Assembly (NCBI GenBank): GCA_023389275.1
Contig: JAEWEN010000062.1
Span: 1 to 31,189 of the forward strand
DNA: 31,189 bases
Source: Bacillota bacterium
GTDB lineage: Bacteria > Bacillota > Clostridia > Clostridiales > Caloramatoraceae
Reading direction: 5' to 3'
Shown here: positions 7,380 to 15,953 of the stretch, in pieces
How positions within the stretch are numbered: the first letter of the stretch is position 1
Layout: the number at the start of each line of letters is the position of its first letter
Made by a program: the position numbers and the translations under genes
The notes under the pieces: generated by a model
The model's input: only the letters and a program-made list of their open reading frames with translations
Database searches by the model: none
What the model was told of the DNA's origin: nothing

Positions 7380-8576
7380 ATGAAAATACTAATTCAAAAA
7401 TTTGGAGGAACTTCTGTTTCCACAGCTGATAAAAGAGTATGTGTACTAAATAAAGTTAAAGAAGCTATAAAAAATGGATATATGCCTGTAGTTGTTGTGT
7501 CTGCAATAGGGAGAAAAGGAGATCCATATGCTACTGATACCTTACTTTCTTTAGTTGGAGAAAATAAAACCCATTTAGCAAATCAAGAAAAAGATCTTTT
7601 AATGTGTTGCGGTGAAATTATTTCATCTGTTGTTTTATCTGAACTTTTTTCTAAAGAAGGTCTAAAATCTAGGGTTTTAACTGGTGGCCAAGCAGGAATA
7701 TTAACAGATAATAATTTTTCAAATGCAGATGTTTTAAAAGTTGATGCTGTTAAAGTATATGATTTATTAATGGAAGGTATTGTTCCTATTGTTACAGGAT
7801 TCCAAGGAGTAACTAAAAATGGTGAGTTTACTACTTTGGGAAGAGGTGGAAGTGATACAACAGCAACACTTTTAGGTGAGGCTTTAAATGCTGAGGCTAT
7901 AGAAATATTTACTGATGTAGATGGTATTATGACTGCAGACCCTAGAATAGTAGAGGATGCTAAGGTTATAGATAAAATTAGCTATAGTGAAGTGTTTCAG
8001 CTAGCAGATCATGGAGCTAAGGTAATTCATCCAAGAGCAGTTTCCTATGCAATGAAAGGAAATATACCTATATATATAAAAAACACTATGTCAGATGCTA
8101 AGGGAACAATGATATCTTCAAGTGATGAAATGAATAATACTCATATTATTACAGGTATTACTCATATGCCACTTAGAACTCAAGTAAGTATTAGATTTAA
8201 AGAAGAAACACCATCTTCAAATGATTTATTTACTATTTTAGCTGATGAAGGTATTAGTATAGATCTTATAAATGTATTTCCACAATATAAAGCTTTTACA
8301 ATTGATGATAGTGATACTGATAAGGTAAAAGCTATACTTGATAAATTATGTCCTGATTACTCAATAATAAGAAACTGTAGTAAGGTATCTGTTATTGGAA
8401 GTGGAATGAAAGGAATTCCTGGTGTTATGTCTAAAATACTTAAAGCATTAAGCATAGAAAACATTAAAGTTTTACAAACAGCAGACTCTCATATGACTAT
8501 TTGGTGTTTAGTAGAAGAACATAACACAAAGAAAGCTATTAATATACTTCATAAAACATTTAATTTAGAAAAATAA
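7380..8576 (+). CDS. dapG: aspartate kinase (DapG-like)
   Basis: It catalyses ATP-dependent phosphorylation of aspartate, the first step to diaminopimelate, lysine, threonine and methionine. In its 398 residues the amino acid kinase domain covers about 1-240, with the substrate motif QKFGGTSVS at 6-14 and GRGGSDTTATLL near 157-168. Two ACT domains follow (about 260-398). AAGGGGGAA precedes the ATG. In Bacillus the orthologue belongs to the spoVFA-spoVFB-asd-dapG-dapA operon; here it stands alone, immediately after ymxH and before a strong terminator. The allosteric effector cannot be read from sequence. Confidence 0.94.
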   Translation: MKILIQKFGGTSVSTADKRVCVLNKVKEAIKNGYMPVVVVSAIGRKGDPYATDTLLSLVGENKTHLANQEKDLLMCCGEIISSVVLSELFSKEGLKSRVLTGGQAGILTDNNFSNADVLKVDAVKVYDLLMEGIVPIVTGFQGVTKNGEFTTLGRGGSDTTATLLGEALNAEAIEIFTDVDGIMTADPRIVEDAKVIDKISYSEVFQLADHGAKVIHPRAVSYAMKGNIPIYIKNTMSDAKGTMISSSDEMNNTHIITGITHMPLRTQVSIRFKEETPSSNDLFTILADEGISIDLINVFPQYKAFTIDDSDTDKVKAILDKLCPDYSIIRNCSKVSVIGSGMKGIPGVMSKILKALSIENIKVLQTADSHMTIWCLVEEHNTKKAINILHKTFNLEK

Positions 8577-8580
8577 ATTT

Positions 8581-8612
8581 AAAGAGTAAGGTTTTCTACC
8601 TTACTCTTTTTA
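8581..8612 (+). terminator. terminator after dapG
   Basis: The perfect 11-bp stem AAAGAGTAAGG / CCTTACTCTTT has a 7-base loop and continues into TTTTT. Confidence 0.9.
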
Positions 8613-8673
8613 GCATATTTTTTTTGTTTTGATTAACAATAATAGTAGCTAACTATATAAAGAGGTGAATTTG

Positions 8674-9354
8674 TTGGATACAGGAAATAATCAAAATGAA
8701 AATAAAGAACTTGAAAACCTTAAAGAACTTGGAAATACTAAAATACCAGAAGGATCTGAGGACATATTTACTATAAATATTATAGGACAAATTGAAGGAC
8801 ATAATATTTTACCTCCTCAAACTAAAGCAACTAGATATGAACATTTAATTCCACAGTTAATATCAGTTGAACAAAATCCTAAAATAAAAGGAGTTTTAGT
8901 AGTTTTAAATACAGTAGGTGGAGATGTTGAAGCAGGACTTGCAATTGCAGAGATGATTAATAGTCTTACAAAACCTTGTGTATCACTAGTAATAGGAGGA
9001 AGTCATAGTATAGGAGTTCCTCTTGCAGTTTCAACAGACTATTCGTTTATATCGCCAACAGCTACTATGATAATACATCCAGTACGTATGAATGGACTTG
9101 TAATAGGCGCTCCTCAAACATTTGAGTATTTTAACAAAATGCAAGATAGAATTATAAATTTTATAACTAGAAATTCAAGTATATCATCTAAAGATTTAAA
9201 GGCACTAATGATGCAAACAGATGAGCTTTTAAATGATATGGGAACTATTTTAATTGGTGAGCAAGCTAAAGAAATAGGATTAATTAATGAAATTGGTGGT
9301 ATAAGCCATGCTCTTAAAAAGCTTTATGAACTTATAAATAAAAATACTATATAA
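8674..9354 (+). CDS. tepA: ClpP-like serine protease TepA (YmfB family)
   Basis: This 226-residue protein has a ClpP/crotonase fold. The nucleophile motif GGSHSIGVPLAVS places Ser at about 112, and IIHPVRMNG places the catalytic His at about 135, as in the TepA branch of the ClpP family. VVLNTVGGDVEAGLAIAEMI corresponds to the oxyanion-forming GG segment. It lies just upstream of ftsK/spoIIIE, as tepA does in Bacillus. I choose TTG at 8674 because GAGGTG (8662-8667) is then 6 bases away. An in-frame GTG at 8665 lies inside that ribosome site, and TTG at 8671 is an alternative. No membrane segment is visible. Confidence 0.9.
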   Translation: MDTGNNQNENKELENLKELGNTKIPEGSEDIFTINIIGQIEGHNILPPQTKATRYEHLIPQLISVEQNPKIKGVLVVLNTVGGDVEAGLAIAEMINSLTKPCVSLVIGGSHSIGVPLAVSTDYSFISPTATMIIHPVRMNGLVIGAPQTFEYFNKMQDRIINFITRNSSISSKDLKALMMQTDELLNDMGTILIGEQAKEIGLINEIGGISHALKKLYELINKNTI

Positions 9355-9362
9355 AATGATTG

Positions 9363-9402
9363 AAAACTTTGTTAATATATTAATTAAATTAACAAAGTTT
9401 TT
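9363..9402 (+). terminator. terminator after tepA
   Basis: The perfect 14-bp stem AAAACTTTGTTAAT (9363-9376) / ATTAACAAAGTTTT (9388-9401) is followed by TTGTTTG and a long T run. Confidence 0.9.
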
Positions 9403-9413
9403 GTTTGTTTTTT

Positions 9414-9442
9414 TTGATAAAATAAATATGTTATGATATAAT
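9414..9442 (+). promoter_or_regulatory. sigma-A promoter of ftsK
   Basis: TTGATA (9414-9419), 17-base spacer, TATAAT (9437-9442) with a TG extended -10. Confidence 0.8.
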
Positions 9443-9498
9443 TCATTTGCTTTATAAACATAAAAATTACAATTACTTAATTAAAGGTGGTGATTTAT

Positions 9499-11838
9499 TT
9501 GCCCAAAAAGGCTGGAAGTAAAAGAAATGGTGGTTCTACATCAAACACAAGTAAATTTAAAACTGAAACTAATGGACTATTTTTACTTGCGTTTTCTATA
9601 CTCGTAGGATTTAGCATATATATAAAACCTTCAGGGGTTATAGGTGTATTTATTAGAAATGCTTTTTTCGCACTATTTGGAATTACAGCATATTTTATAC
9701 CTATAGTAATGCTAATTTCTTCTATAGTATTTATTATTAATAAAGGACACATTCATTTTGAAAAAAAGATAGTAGCTATTCAATTATTTATAATAAATAT
9801 TATATCTATGGTACATATAGGATATTCAACCTCTACTGATGAAAAAGACTTTTCATCTAAAGTTTCTTTAGCAGTAGAAAACGGGATGAATAAAACAGGT
9901 GGAGGAGTTTTTTGTGAAATTATAGTTTCTCCTCTTTTATATATGTTTGGAAAAGTAGGAACTTATATTATACTAGTATTTGTGGGAATTGCACTTGCTA
10001 TGTTTATAACTGAAGTAACTGTATCAGAAGTGTTTAAGTCATTTATAAACAAGTCAAGTGATATGTTTAAAGAGTCTATAAACAATATAAAGAAAATTGA
10101 CTTATCTGAAAAGGTTAAATCCTTTAAAAAAGATGATGTGACTACTAATAATGAAAAAAATAATAGTAAAGATCTTGATAAAACTACAGTTATAAAAACA
10201 TCAGCTGAACCTAAGGAGTTTAATGAGTCTAATATTCAAATATTTGATTCATTAGAAAGCATTGAAGAAAGTATAAAAAGTAAAATGCCTCCTGACATTT
10301 CAAAGTCAGCTCCTATACCTAATGTAGTTTCTTCAAATAAACGTCATGAGAAAAAACGAGATCAAAGAGAAGATATAAAAATTAGTATTCCTTCTATGGA
10401 AAGAGAGGAAAAGAAAGAGTATATTTTCCCAGATATAAATCTTTTAAATGAACCTCAAGTCTTAAATGGTGCTGATGATAAAAAGCACCTTTTAGAAAAT
10501 GCCAAAATGCTTGAAGATACTTTACAAAGTTTTAATGTAGATGCAAAAGTTGTTCAGGTAAGAAGAGGACCATCTGTAACTAGATACGAACTTCATCCAA
10601 GTCCAGGAGTAAAGGTTAGTAAAATAGTTAATCTTTCAGATGATTTGGCACTAAGCCTTGCTACTTCATCTGTTAGAATAGAAGCTCCTATACCTGGAAA
10701 AGCAGCGGTAGGTATTGAGGTTCCAAATAGAGAAATCTTACCTGTATTTTTAAGAGAAGTTATAGAGTCACATGAATTTAATGAATTTGGATCTAATCTT
10801 TCATTTGCTCTTGGAAAAGATATAACAGGAAAATGTGTAGTAACTGATATAGGTAAAATGCCGCATCTTCTTGTTGCAGGGGCTACAGGGTCTGGAAAAA
10901 GTGTTTGTATAAATACTCTTATAACTAGTCTTATATACAAATCGTCACCTGAAGATGTAAAAATGATATTAATAGATCCAAAGGTTGTTGAACTTTCTAT
11001 ATATAACGGAATACCGCATTTATTAATACCAGTAGTAACTGATCCTAAAAAGGCTGCATCTGCGCTTTATTGGGCTGTTAATGAAATGACACAAAGATAT
11101 AAAATATTTGCTGAAAATAATGTTCGTAATGTTGACGGATATAACAATCTTGTAAAGTCAAAGGGTATTGGAGAGAAAATGCCTAAGATTGTTATTATAA
11201 TAGATGAATTAGCAGACCTTATGATGGTTTCACCAAGGGATGTTGAAGACTCTATTTGTAGATTATCACAAATGGCTAGAGCAGCAGGGCTTCACTTAGT
11301 TATAGCAACACAAAGACCTTCTGTAGACGTAATAACAGGTGTTATTAAAGCAAATATTCCATCTAGAATATCTTTTGCTGTATCAAGTCAAACAGACTCT
11401 AGAACTATACTTGATATGGGTGGTGCAGAAAAGCTTTTAGGTAGAGGTGATATGTTATTTTTACCTATAGGTTCTAATAAACCAACTAGAATACAAGGAG
11501 CATTTATTACAGAAGAAGAGGTTTCCTCTGTTGTAGAATTTTTAAAGGAGTCTTTTAAAACAAATTATGATGAAGAGGCTATAGAAGAGATTGAAAAGTT
11601 AAAACCAGAATCTGACTCTGTAGATGAAGAGGAAGATGTTCTTTTAAATGAAGCTATAAAAATAGCTGTAGAATATGGTCAAGCATCTGCTTCTATGCTT
11701 CAAAGAAGACTTAGAATAGGTTTTAATAGAGCTGCTAGATTAATTGAATCAATGGAAGTTAAAGGAGTGGTAGGACCTCAAGAAGGTAGTAAACCACGTC
11801 AAGTTTTAATAAGTAAAGATGATATATCTAATTTTTAG
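9499..11838 (+). CDS. ftsK: DNA translocase FtsK/SpoIIIE
   Basis: The 779-residue protein is a membrane-anchored hexameric motor that pumps DNA through the division or sporulation septum. Four hydrophobic segments lie in about residues 25-175, followed by a charged linker to about 310. The alpha/beta motor domain has Walker A GATGSGKSVCIN (about 460) and Walker B IVIIIDELADLMM (about 563). The C-terminal gamma winged-helix domain (QASASMLQRRLRIGFNRAAR) reads polar DNA sequences. The start is set at TTG 9499, six bases past AAAGGTGGTGA. The in-frame GTGs at 9487 and 9490 lie inside that ribosome site. It is probably cotranscribed with rimO and pgsA, since no terminator is seen after it. Confidence 0.96.
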   Translation: MPKKAGSKRNGGSTSNTSKFKTETNGLFLLAFSILVGFSIYIKPSGVIGVFIRNAFFALFGITAYFIPIVMLISSIVFIINKGHIHFEKKIVAIQLFIINIISMVHIGYSTSTDEKDFSSKVSLAVENGMNKTGGGVFCEIIVSPLLYMFGKVGTYIILVFVGIALAMFITEVTVSEVFKSFINKSSDMFKESINNIKKIDLSEKVKSFKKDDVTTNNEKNNSKDLDKTTVIKTSAEPKEFNESNIQIFDSLESIEESIKSKMPPDISKSAPIPNVVSSNKRHEKKRDQREDIKISIPSMEREEKKEYIFPDINLLNEPQVLNGADDKKHLLENAKMLEDTLQSFNVDAKVVQVRRGPSVTRYELHPSPGVKVSKIVNLSDDLALSLATSSVRIEAPIPGKAAVGIEVPNREILPVFLREVIESHEFNEFGSNLSFALGKDITGKCVVTDIGKMPHLLVAGATGSGKSVCINTLITSLIYKSSPEDVKMILIDPKVVELSIYNGIPHLLIPVVTDPKKAASALYWAVNEMTQRYKIFAENNVRNVDGYNNLVKSKGIGEKMPKIVIIIDELADLMMVSPRDVEDSICRLSQMARAAGLHLVIATQRPSVDVITGVIKANIPSRISFAVSSQTDSRTILDMGGAEKLLGRGDMLFLPIGSNKPTRIQGAFITEEEVSSVVEFLKESFKTNYDEEAIEEIEKLKPESDSVDEEEDVLLNEAIKIAVEYGQASASMLQRRLRIGFNRAARLIESMEVKGVVGPQEGSKPRQVLISKDDISNF

Positions 11839-11944
11839 CTTGATTTAGTTTTTGTTGTTCAGTAAAGTTAAATTTGATATTATTTAATTATTGATAAAAT
11901 AAATTTACTTATAAATTATAAAGAAACAATTAGGAGGATAAAAA

Positions 11945-13285
11945 ATGACCTACAACGTTGGAATGGTGTCATTAGGATGCGATAAAAATAGAGTAGATGC
12001 AGAGATTATGTTATCTATATTATCTAAGGAAGGATATAGTATAGTAACTGATCCTAAAACTGCTGATGTAATAATAGTAAATACATGTGGATTTATAGAA
12101 TCGGCAAAAGAAGAGTCTATAAATACTATTCTTGAAATGGCCCAAAATAAAGAAGAGGGAAAATGTAAATCTGTTATAGTTACAGGATGTATGGCCCAAA
12201 GATACAAAGATGAACTTATGTCTGAAATGCCAGAAATTGATGCTGTAGTAGGTACAGGAACATATAGACAAATTGCTGAAATAGTAAAACAAACACTTAA
12301 TGGTGAAAAAGGTATAATAAGTACAGATGAAATTAACTATAATCTTGATTATGAAAAAAGAATATTATCTACCCCTTCTCACTATGCATATGTAAAAATA
12401 GCAGAAGGATGTAATAATAACTGTAGCTACTGTATAATACCTAGACTTCGTGGAAGATTTAGAAGTAGAGAAATGGATAATATTATTCAAGAGGTTAAAG
12501 ACATAGTAAGCCAAGGTGTAAAAGAAATTATTTTAGTAGCACAGGATACTACAAAATATGGTGTAGACTTATATGGAGAAAAAACATTACCTAAACTTTT
12601 AAAGGAACTTGAAAAAATTGAAGATCTTAAATGGATACGTGTAATGTATAGTTATCCTGAAGATGTAACAGACGAACTTATAGATGCAGTAGCTGAAAGT
12701 GAAAAAGTATGTCATTACTTTGATATACCTATGCAGCACATTAGCAACAATATTTTAACAGCAATGAAAAGAACTACATCAAAAGAAGAAATACTAGGTC
12801 TTATTAATAGAATAAAAACTAAAATGCCAGATGCTGTAATTAGAACTTCTTTAATTGTAGGATTTCCAGGAGAAACTGAAGAAGATTTTAATGAATTAAA
12901 GGATTTTATAAAGTTAAATCTTTTAGACAGGGTAGGAATATTTACATATTCTCCTGAAGAAGGAACTTTAGCTGCAAAACTTGACAACCAAATAGAGGAG
13001 AATTTAAAAGAATCTAGAAAGAATATATTAATGCAGCTTCAATCTATGAATTCTCTAGAAAATAATAAAAAGTTAGTTAATAAGGTTTTAAAAGTTCTTG
13101 TTGAAGGTAAAGGGAAAAATAATCAATATTATGGAAGAAGTTATCAAGACGCACCTGATATTGACCAAAACATTTATATTAACTCAGATATTAACCTAAA
13201 AACTGGAGATATTGTAAACGTAAAGATAAAAGAAGCCTATACTTATGACCTAATAGGAGATGTTTACCATGAATCTTGCAAATAA
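11945..13285 (+). CDS. rimO: ribosomal protein S12 methylthiotransferase RimO
   Basis: This radical-SAM enzyme adds a methylthio group to an aspartate of ribosomal protein S12. The N-terminal UPF0004 domain has the three auxiliary-cluster cysteines C12 (SLGCDKN), C48 (NTCGF) and C82 (TGCMAQR). The radical SAM motif CNNNCSYC (C156, C160, C163) is followed by IIPRLRGRFRSR. A TRAM domain closes the 446 residues. SLGCDKNRVDAE resembles RimO (SLGCPKN) rather than MiaB. The adjacency to ftsK and pgsA agrees with RimO. AGGAGG precedes the ATG. Its last 17 bases overlap pgsA, implying translational coupling. Confidence 0.95.
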   Translation: MTYNVGMVSLGCDKNRVDAEIMLSILSKEGYSIVTDPKTADVIIVNTCGFIESAKEESINTILEMAQNKEEGKCKSVIVTGCMAQRYKDELMSEMPEIDAVVGTGTYRQIAEIVKQTLNGEKGIISTDEINYNLDYEKRILSTPSHYAYVKIAEGCNNNCSYCIIPRLRGRFRSREMDNIIQEVKDIVSQGVKEIILVAQDTTKYGVDLYGEKTLPKLLKELEKIEDLKWIRVMYSYPEDVTDELIDAVAESEKVCHYFDIPMQHISNNILTAMKRTTSKEEILGLINRIKTKMPDAVIRTSLIVGFPGETEEDFNELKDFIKLNLLDRVGIFTYSPEEGTLAAKLDNQIEENLKESRKNILMQLQSMNSLENNKKLVNKVLKVLVEGKGKNNQYYGRSYQDAPDIDQNIYINSDINLKTGDIVNVKIKEAYTYDLIGDVYHESCK

Positions 13286-13787
13286 AATTACATTACTTAG
13301 AATAATTTTAATACCTTTATTTTTATTCTTTATATATTCAAATATAGAATATAACATGATTATATCAACAGTAATTTTTGTTATAGCTTCTATAACAGAT
13401 TATTTAGACGGGTATGTAGCTAGAAGTAGAAATGAGGTTACTAATTTTGGGAAATTTTTAGATCCACTAGCTGATAAGCTTATGGTTACAGCAGCCTTTA
13501 TATCACTAGTTGAATTAGGTAGAATAGAAGGTTGGATTATATTTATAATTATAGCAAGAGAATTTGCTATAACAGGATTCCGTGCTGTAGCCGCATCAGA
13601 TGGATTGGTTATTGCTGCAAGTATTTGGGGCAAGATTAAAACTGTAACTCAAATAATTGCAATTATATTAGCTCTTTTAAATGTACCATACTACAATGTA
13701 GTTGTTATAATTGCTTTAATAGCTACTATACTTTCAGGAGTAGATTACATTTATAAAAATAAAAATGTTTTAAATACAAACAACTAA
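13269..13787 (+). CDS. pgsA: CDP-diacylglycerol-glycerol-3-phosphate 3-phosphatidyltransferase
   Basis: This integral membrane enzyme makes phosphatidylglycerophosphate, the precursor of phosphatidylglycerol and cardiolipin. In its 172 residues, the CDP-alcohol phosphotransferase signature DGYVARSRNEVTNFGKFLD fits the DG-x2-AR-x8-G-x3-D-x3-D pattern, completed by PLAD. Several hydrophobic helices follow. The ATG at 13269 has AGGAG 9 bases upstream; the in-frame ATG at 13260 directly abuts AGGAG and is too close. It overlaps rimO by 17 bases. In Bacillus cinA lies between pgsA and recA, but here recA follows directly. Confidence 0.95.
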   Translation: MNLANKITLLRIILIPLFLFFIYSNIEYNMIISTVIFVIASITDYLDGYVARSRNEVTNFGKFLDPLADKLMVTAAFISLVELGRIEGWIIFIIIAREFAITGFRAVAASDGLVIAASIWGKIKTVTQIIAIILALLNVPYYNVVVIIALIATILSGVDYIYKNKNVLNTNN

Positions 13788-13789
13788 GG

Positions 13790-13820
13790 TTTGTCCCCTA
13801 TGTTATATATAGGGGACAAA
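13790..13820 (+). terminator. 12-bp hairpin between pgsA and recA
   Basis: TTTGTCCCCTAT (13790-13801) and ATAGGGGACAAA (13809-13820) are perfect complements with a 7-base loop. No T run follows (TGTATATATA), so termination may be weak. Confidence 0.6.
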
Positions 13821-13873
13821 TGTATATATACTCCTATTAAGGATATAATCTTTAATAAAATATGTAAAATACT

Positions 13874-13902
13874 TTGACAGCTTTAAAAACAAGTATTATA
13901 AT
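13874..13902 (+). promoter_or_regulatory. consensus sigma-A promoter of recA
   Basis: TTGACA (13874-13879), 17-base spacer, TATAAT (13897-13902). This is the best promoter match in the window. Confidence 0.88.
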
Positions 13903-13911
13903 GTACTTATA

Positions 13912-13925
13912 TAAACTTGTGTTCG
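13912..13925 (+). promoter_or_regulatory. candidate LexA box at recA
   Basis: TAAAC-TTGT-GTTCG compares with the Firmicute SOS consensus CGAAC-N4-GTTCG: the right half is perfect and the left half matches 3 of 5. It lies just downstream of the predicted transcription start, where a repressor would block elongation or escape. Confidence 0.55.
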
Positions 13926-13948
13926 ATAGTATGAAAGGATTTGATTAA

Positions 13949-14998
13949 ATGAACGTTGAAAAGCAAAAAGCTCTTGAGTTGGCTCTTGGACAAATTGAAA
14001 AACAATTTGGTAAAGGATCAATTATGAAATTAGGGCAAGACTCTAAGCTTAACCTTGATTCTATATCAACTGGTTGTTTAGATCTTGATATCGCACTTGG
14101 AATTGGTGGGGTACCTAAAGGAAGAATTGTAGAGGTTTTTGGACCTGAAAGTTCAGGTAAAACTACAGTTGCCTTACATATAGTTGCAGAAGCTCAAAAA
14201 ATGGGAGGAACAGCAGCCTTTGTTGATGCAGAACATGCACTAGATCCTCAATATGCTAAAAACTTAGGTGTAGATATTGAAAATTTAATCGTATCTCAAC
14301 CTGATACAGGAGAACAGGCTCTTGAAATTGCAGAGGCTCTTGTTAGAAGTGGTGCTGTAGAAGTAATAGTTGTAGACTCTGTTGCTGCTTTAGTTCCAAA
14401 AGCAGAAATAGAAGGAGAAATGGGAGATTCCCACGTTGGACTTCAAGCTAGATTAATGTCTCAAGCTTTAAGAAAGCTTGCAGGTGCTATTAACAAATCT
14501 AACTGTGTTGCTATATTTATAAATCAGCTTAGAGAAAAAGTTGGTATAATGTTTGGAAATCCTGAAACTACAACAGGAGGTAGAGCTCTTAAATTCTATT
14601 CATCTGTTAGACTTGATGTTAGAAGAATAGATTCTATTAAACAAGGTGAAGATATTGTAGGAAATAGAACAAGAGTTAAAGTTGTTAAAAATAAAGTAGC
14701 TCCTCCATTTAAAATTGCTGAGTTTGATATAATGTACGGTGAAGGTATATCAAAAGTTGGAAACATATTAGATGTTGGAGTAGCTAATGATATAGTTCAA
14801 AAAAGTGGTGCTTGGTTCTCATATAACGAGCAAAGACTTGGTCAAGGAAGAGAAAACTCTAAAAACTTCCTTCGTGAGAATCCTTCTATAGCTTTAGAGA
14901 TTGAAACTAAGATAAGAGAAAAACATTCATTACCTATTCCTAAAGTTGAGGTAGGAAGTAAAAAAACTGAACAAGAAGCAAAAAAAGATAAAGAATAG
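13949..14998 (+). CDS. recA: recombinase RecA
   Basis: RecA forms ATP-dependent filaments on single-stranded DNA, drives strand exchange, and triggers LexA self-cleavage. The 349-residue protein is full length. It has Walker A GPESSGKTT (65-73), Walker B VIVVDSVAAL, the L1/L2 DNA-binding loops including EGEMGDSHVGLQARLMSQAL and GNPETTTGGRALKFY, and a charged lysine/glutamate C-terminal tail. A consensus promoter and a LexA-box candidate precede it. recX follows after a modest terminator, the common arrangement that keeps the RecX:RecA ratio low. Confidence 0.99.
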   Translation: MNVEKQKALELALGQIEKQFGKGSIMKLGQDSKLNLDSISTGCLDLDIALGIGGVPKGRIVEVFGPESSGKTTVALHIVAEAQKMGGTAAFVDAEHALDPQYAKNLGVDIENLIVSQPDTGEQALEIAEALVRSGAVEVIVVDSVAALVPKAEIEGEMGDSHVGLQARLMSQALRKLAGAINKSNCVAIFINQLREKVGIMFGNPETTTGGRALKFYSSVRLDVRRIDSIKQGEDIVGNRTRVKVVKNKVAPPFKIAEFDIMYGEGISKVGNILDVGVANDIVQKSGAWFSYNEQRLGQGRENSKNFLRENPSIALEIETKIREKHSLPIPKVEVGSKKTEQEAKKDKE

Positions 14999-15008
14999 TT
15001 AATTTTAA

Positions 15009-15040
15009 AAGCACCTTTTATTAGGTGCTTAATTTTATTT
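15009..15040 (+). terminator. attenuating terminator between recA and recX
   Basis: The 8-bp stem AAGCACCT / AGGTGCTT has a 6-base loop, followed by AATTTTATTTT. Some readthrough into recX is likely because no separate recX promoter is visible. Confidence 0.75.
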
Positions 15041-15053
15041 TAAGGGGTAATTT

Positions 15054-15659
15054 ATGAAGATTATAAACATTAATAAAAACAAATATGGAAATTCATATAA
15101 AGTATATTTGGAAAATGATGAGGAACATGATTTATCAATAGAACAAATTGTAAAATACAAAATAAAAGAAAATACTGAAATAAATTATGATAAATTTAAG
15201 GAAATATTATTTGAAGACAATAAAAAAGAAGCATTTAATAAAGCATTAGATATTATATCCTTTAAAGATAATACTACATATGAAATTAGAAATAAGCTTT
15301 ATAAAAAAGGTTATGATGATATTATCATAAGTGATGTTCTAGAAAAACTTAAAGAGTATAACTTTATAGATGATAATAAATACGCTCAAAGTTATGTAAA
15401 CAGCTGTTTAACATATAAAAAGTATGGTAAAAACAAAATTATTTATATGTTAAAACAAAGAGGCATTTCGTCTAGTATAATAAGTAATTTAAATTTTAAT
15501 AATGATTTAGAGTTTGAAACAGCTAAAAATGTTTTTTATAAAAAATTATCTTCATTAGATAAGTATGATAATAATAAAAAGAAGGAAAAACTTTATAGGC
15601 ATCTTTCTTCAAAGGGATATTCAAGTGAAGTAATAATGAAACTATTAAAAGACTTATAA
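15054..15659 (+). CDS. recX: regulatory protein RecX
   Basis: RecX binds RecA filaments and modulates their assembly. The 201-residue protein shows the repeated three-helix RecX units: ALDIISFKDNTTYEIRNKLYKKGY, then IDDNKYAQSYVNSCLTYKKYGKNKI, then YRHLSSKGYSSEVIMKLLKDL at the C-terminus. The fold is recognisable by the repeated L..KGY pattern and the position directly after recA. It is Lys/Asn-rich like other clostridial RecX proteins. An AAGGGG site precedes the ATG. Confidence 0.9.
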   Translation: MKIININKNKYGNSYKVYLENDEEHDLSIEQIVKYKIKENTEINYDKFKEILFEDNKKEAFNKALDIISFKDNTTYEIRNKLYKKGYDDIIISDVLEKLKEYNFIDDNKYAQSYVNSCLTYKKYGKNKIIYMLKQRGISSSIISNLNFNNDLEFETAKNVFYKKLSSLDKYDNNKKKEKLYRHLSSKGYSSEVIMKLLKDL

Positions 15660-15710
15660 CTAAGCCACAAATTTACACTATATTTTTATTATTTATTTTT
15701 TATTAATATA

Positions 15711-15759
15711 AAAGGCCTTAAGAGTATATGGGATAAAATACCATCTCTCTAAAGCCTTT
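15711..15759 (+). other. long imperfect hairpin after recX
   Basis: AAAGGC-C-TT-A-AGAG (15711-15724) pairs with the CTCT..AAAGCCTTT arm (15746-15759) with one mismatch and one bulge. An inner ATGG/CCAT stem lies at 15728-15731 and 15740-15743. It is followed by AAAATCAATGTTTT rather than a T run. It could be a weak terminator of recX or a small structured RNA. The remaining bases from 15660 to 15811 show nothing else. Confidence 0.45.
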
Positions 15760-15811
15760 AAAATCAATGTTTTGAGTATAAATGAATAAAAGTTAGGGAA
15801 TATTATTTAAC

Positions 15812-15840
15812 TTGACATAATTTTAATCTTATAATAAAAT
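15812..15840 (+). promoter_or_regulatory. sigma-A promoter of rny
   Basis: TTGACA (15812-15817), 17-base spacer, TAAAAT (15835-15840). The leader to the ribosome site of rny is about 95 bases. Confidence 0.75.
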
Positions 15841-15953
15841 TAAGACAAATAATGGTTTAGTTATGCTTAAAATCATTATTTTATGCTTCTAGATAAATTA
15901 TACGAGTTTCTGTAACCCAGGTATTTTCTGCTTAATTAAGGGAGGTGTGTTTT

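Noticed and set aside
10593..13633. Minus-strand open frames inside ftsK, rimO and pgsA
   Set aside because: They are shadows of conserved plus-strand genes; their peptides resemble no family and lack starts with ribosome sites.
13790..13820. The 12-bp hairpin before recA as a LexA operator
   Set aside because: It lacks GAAC/GTTC half-sites and lies upstream of the recA -35; it is better read as the pgsA terminator.
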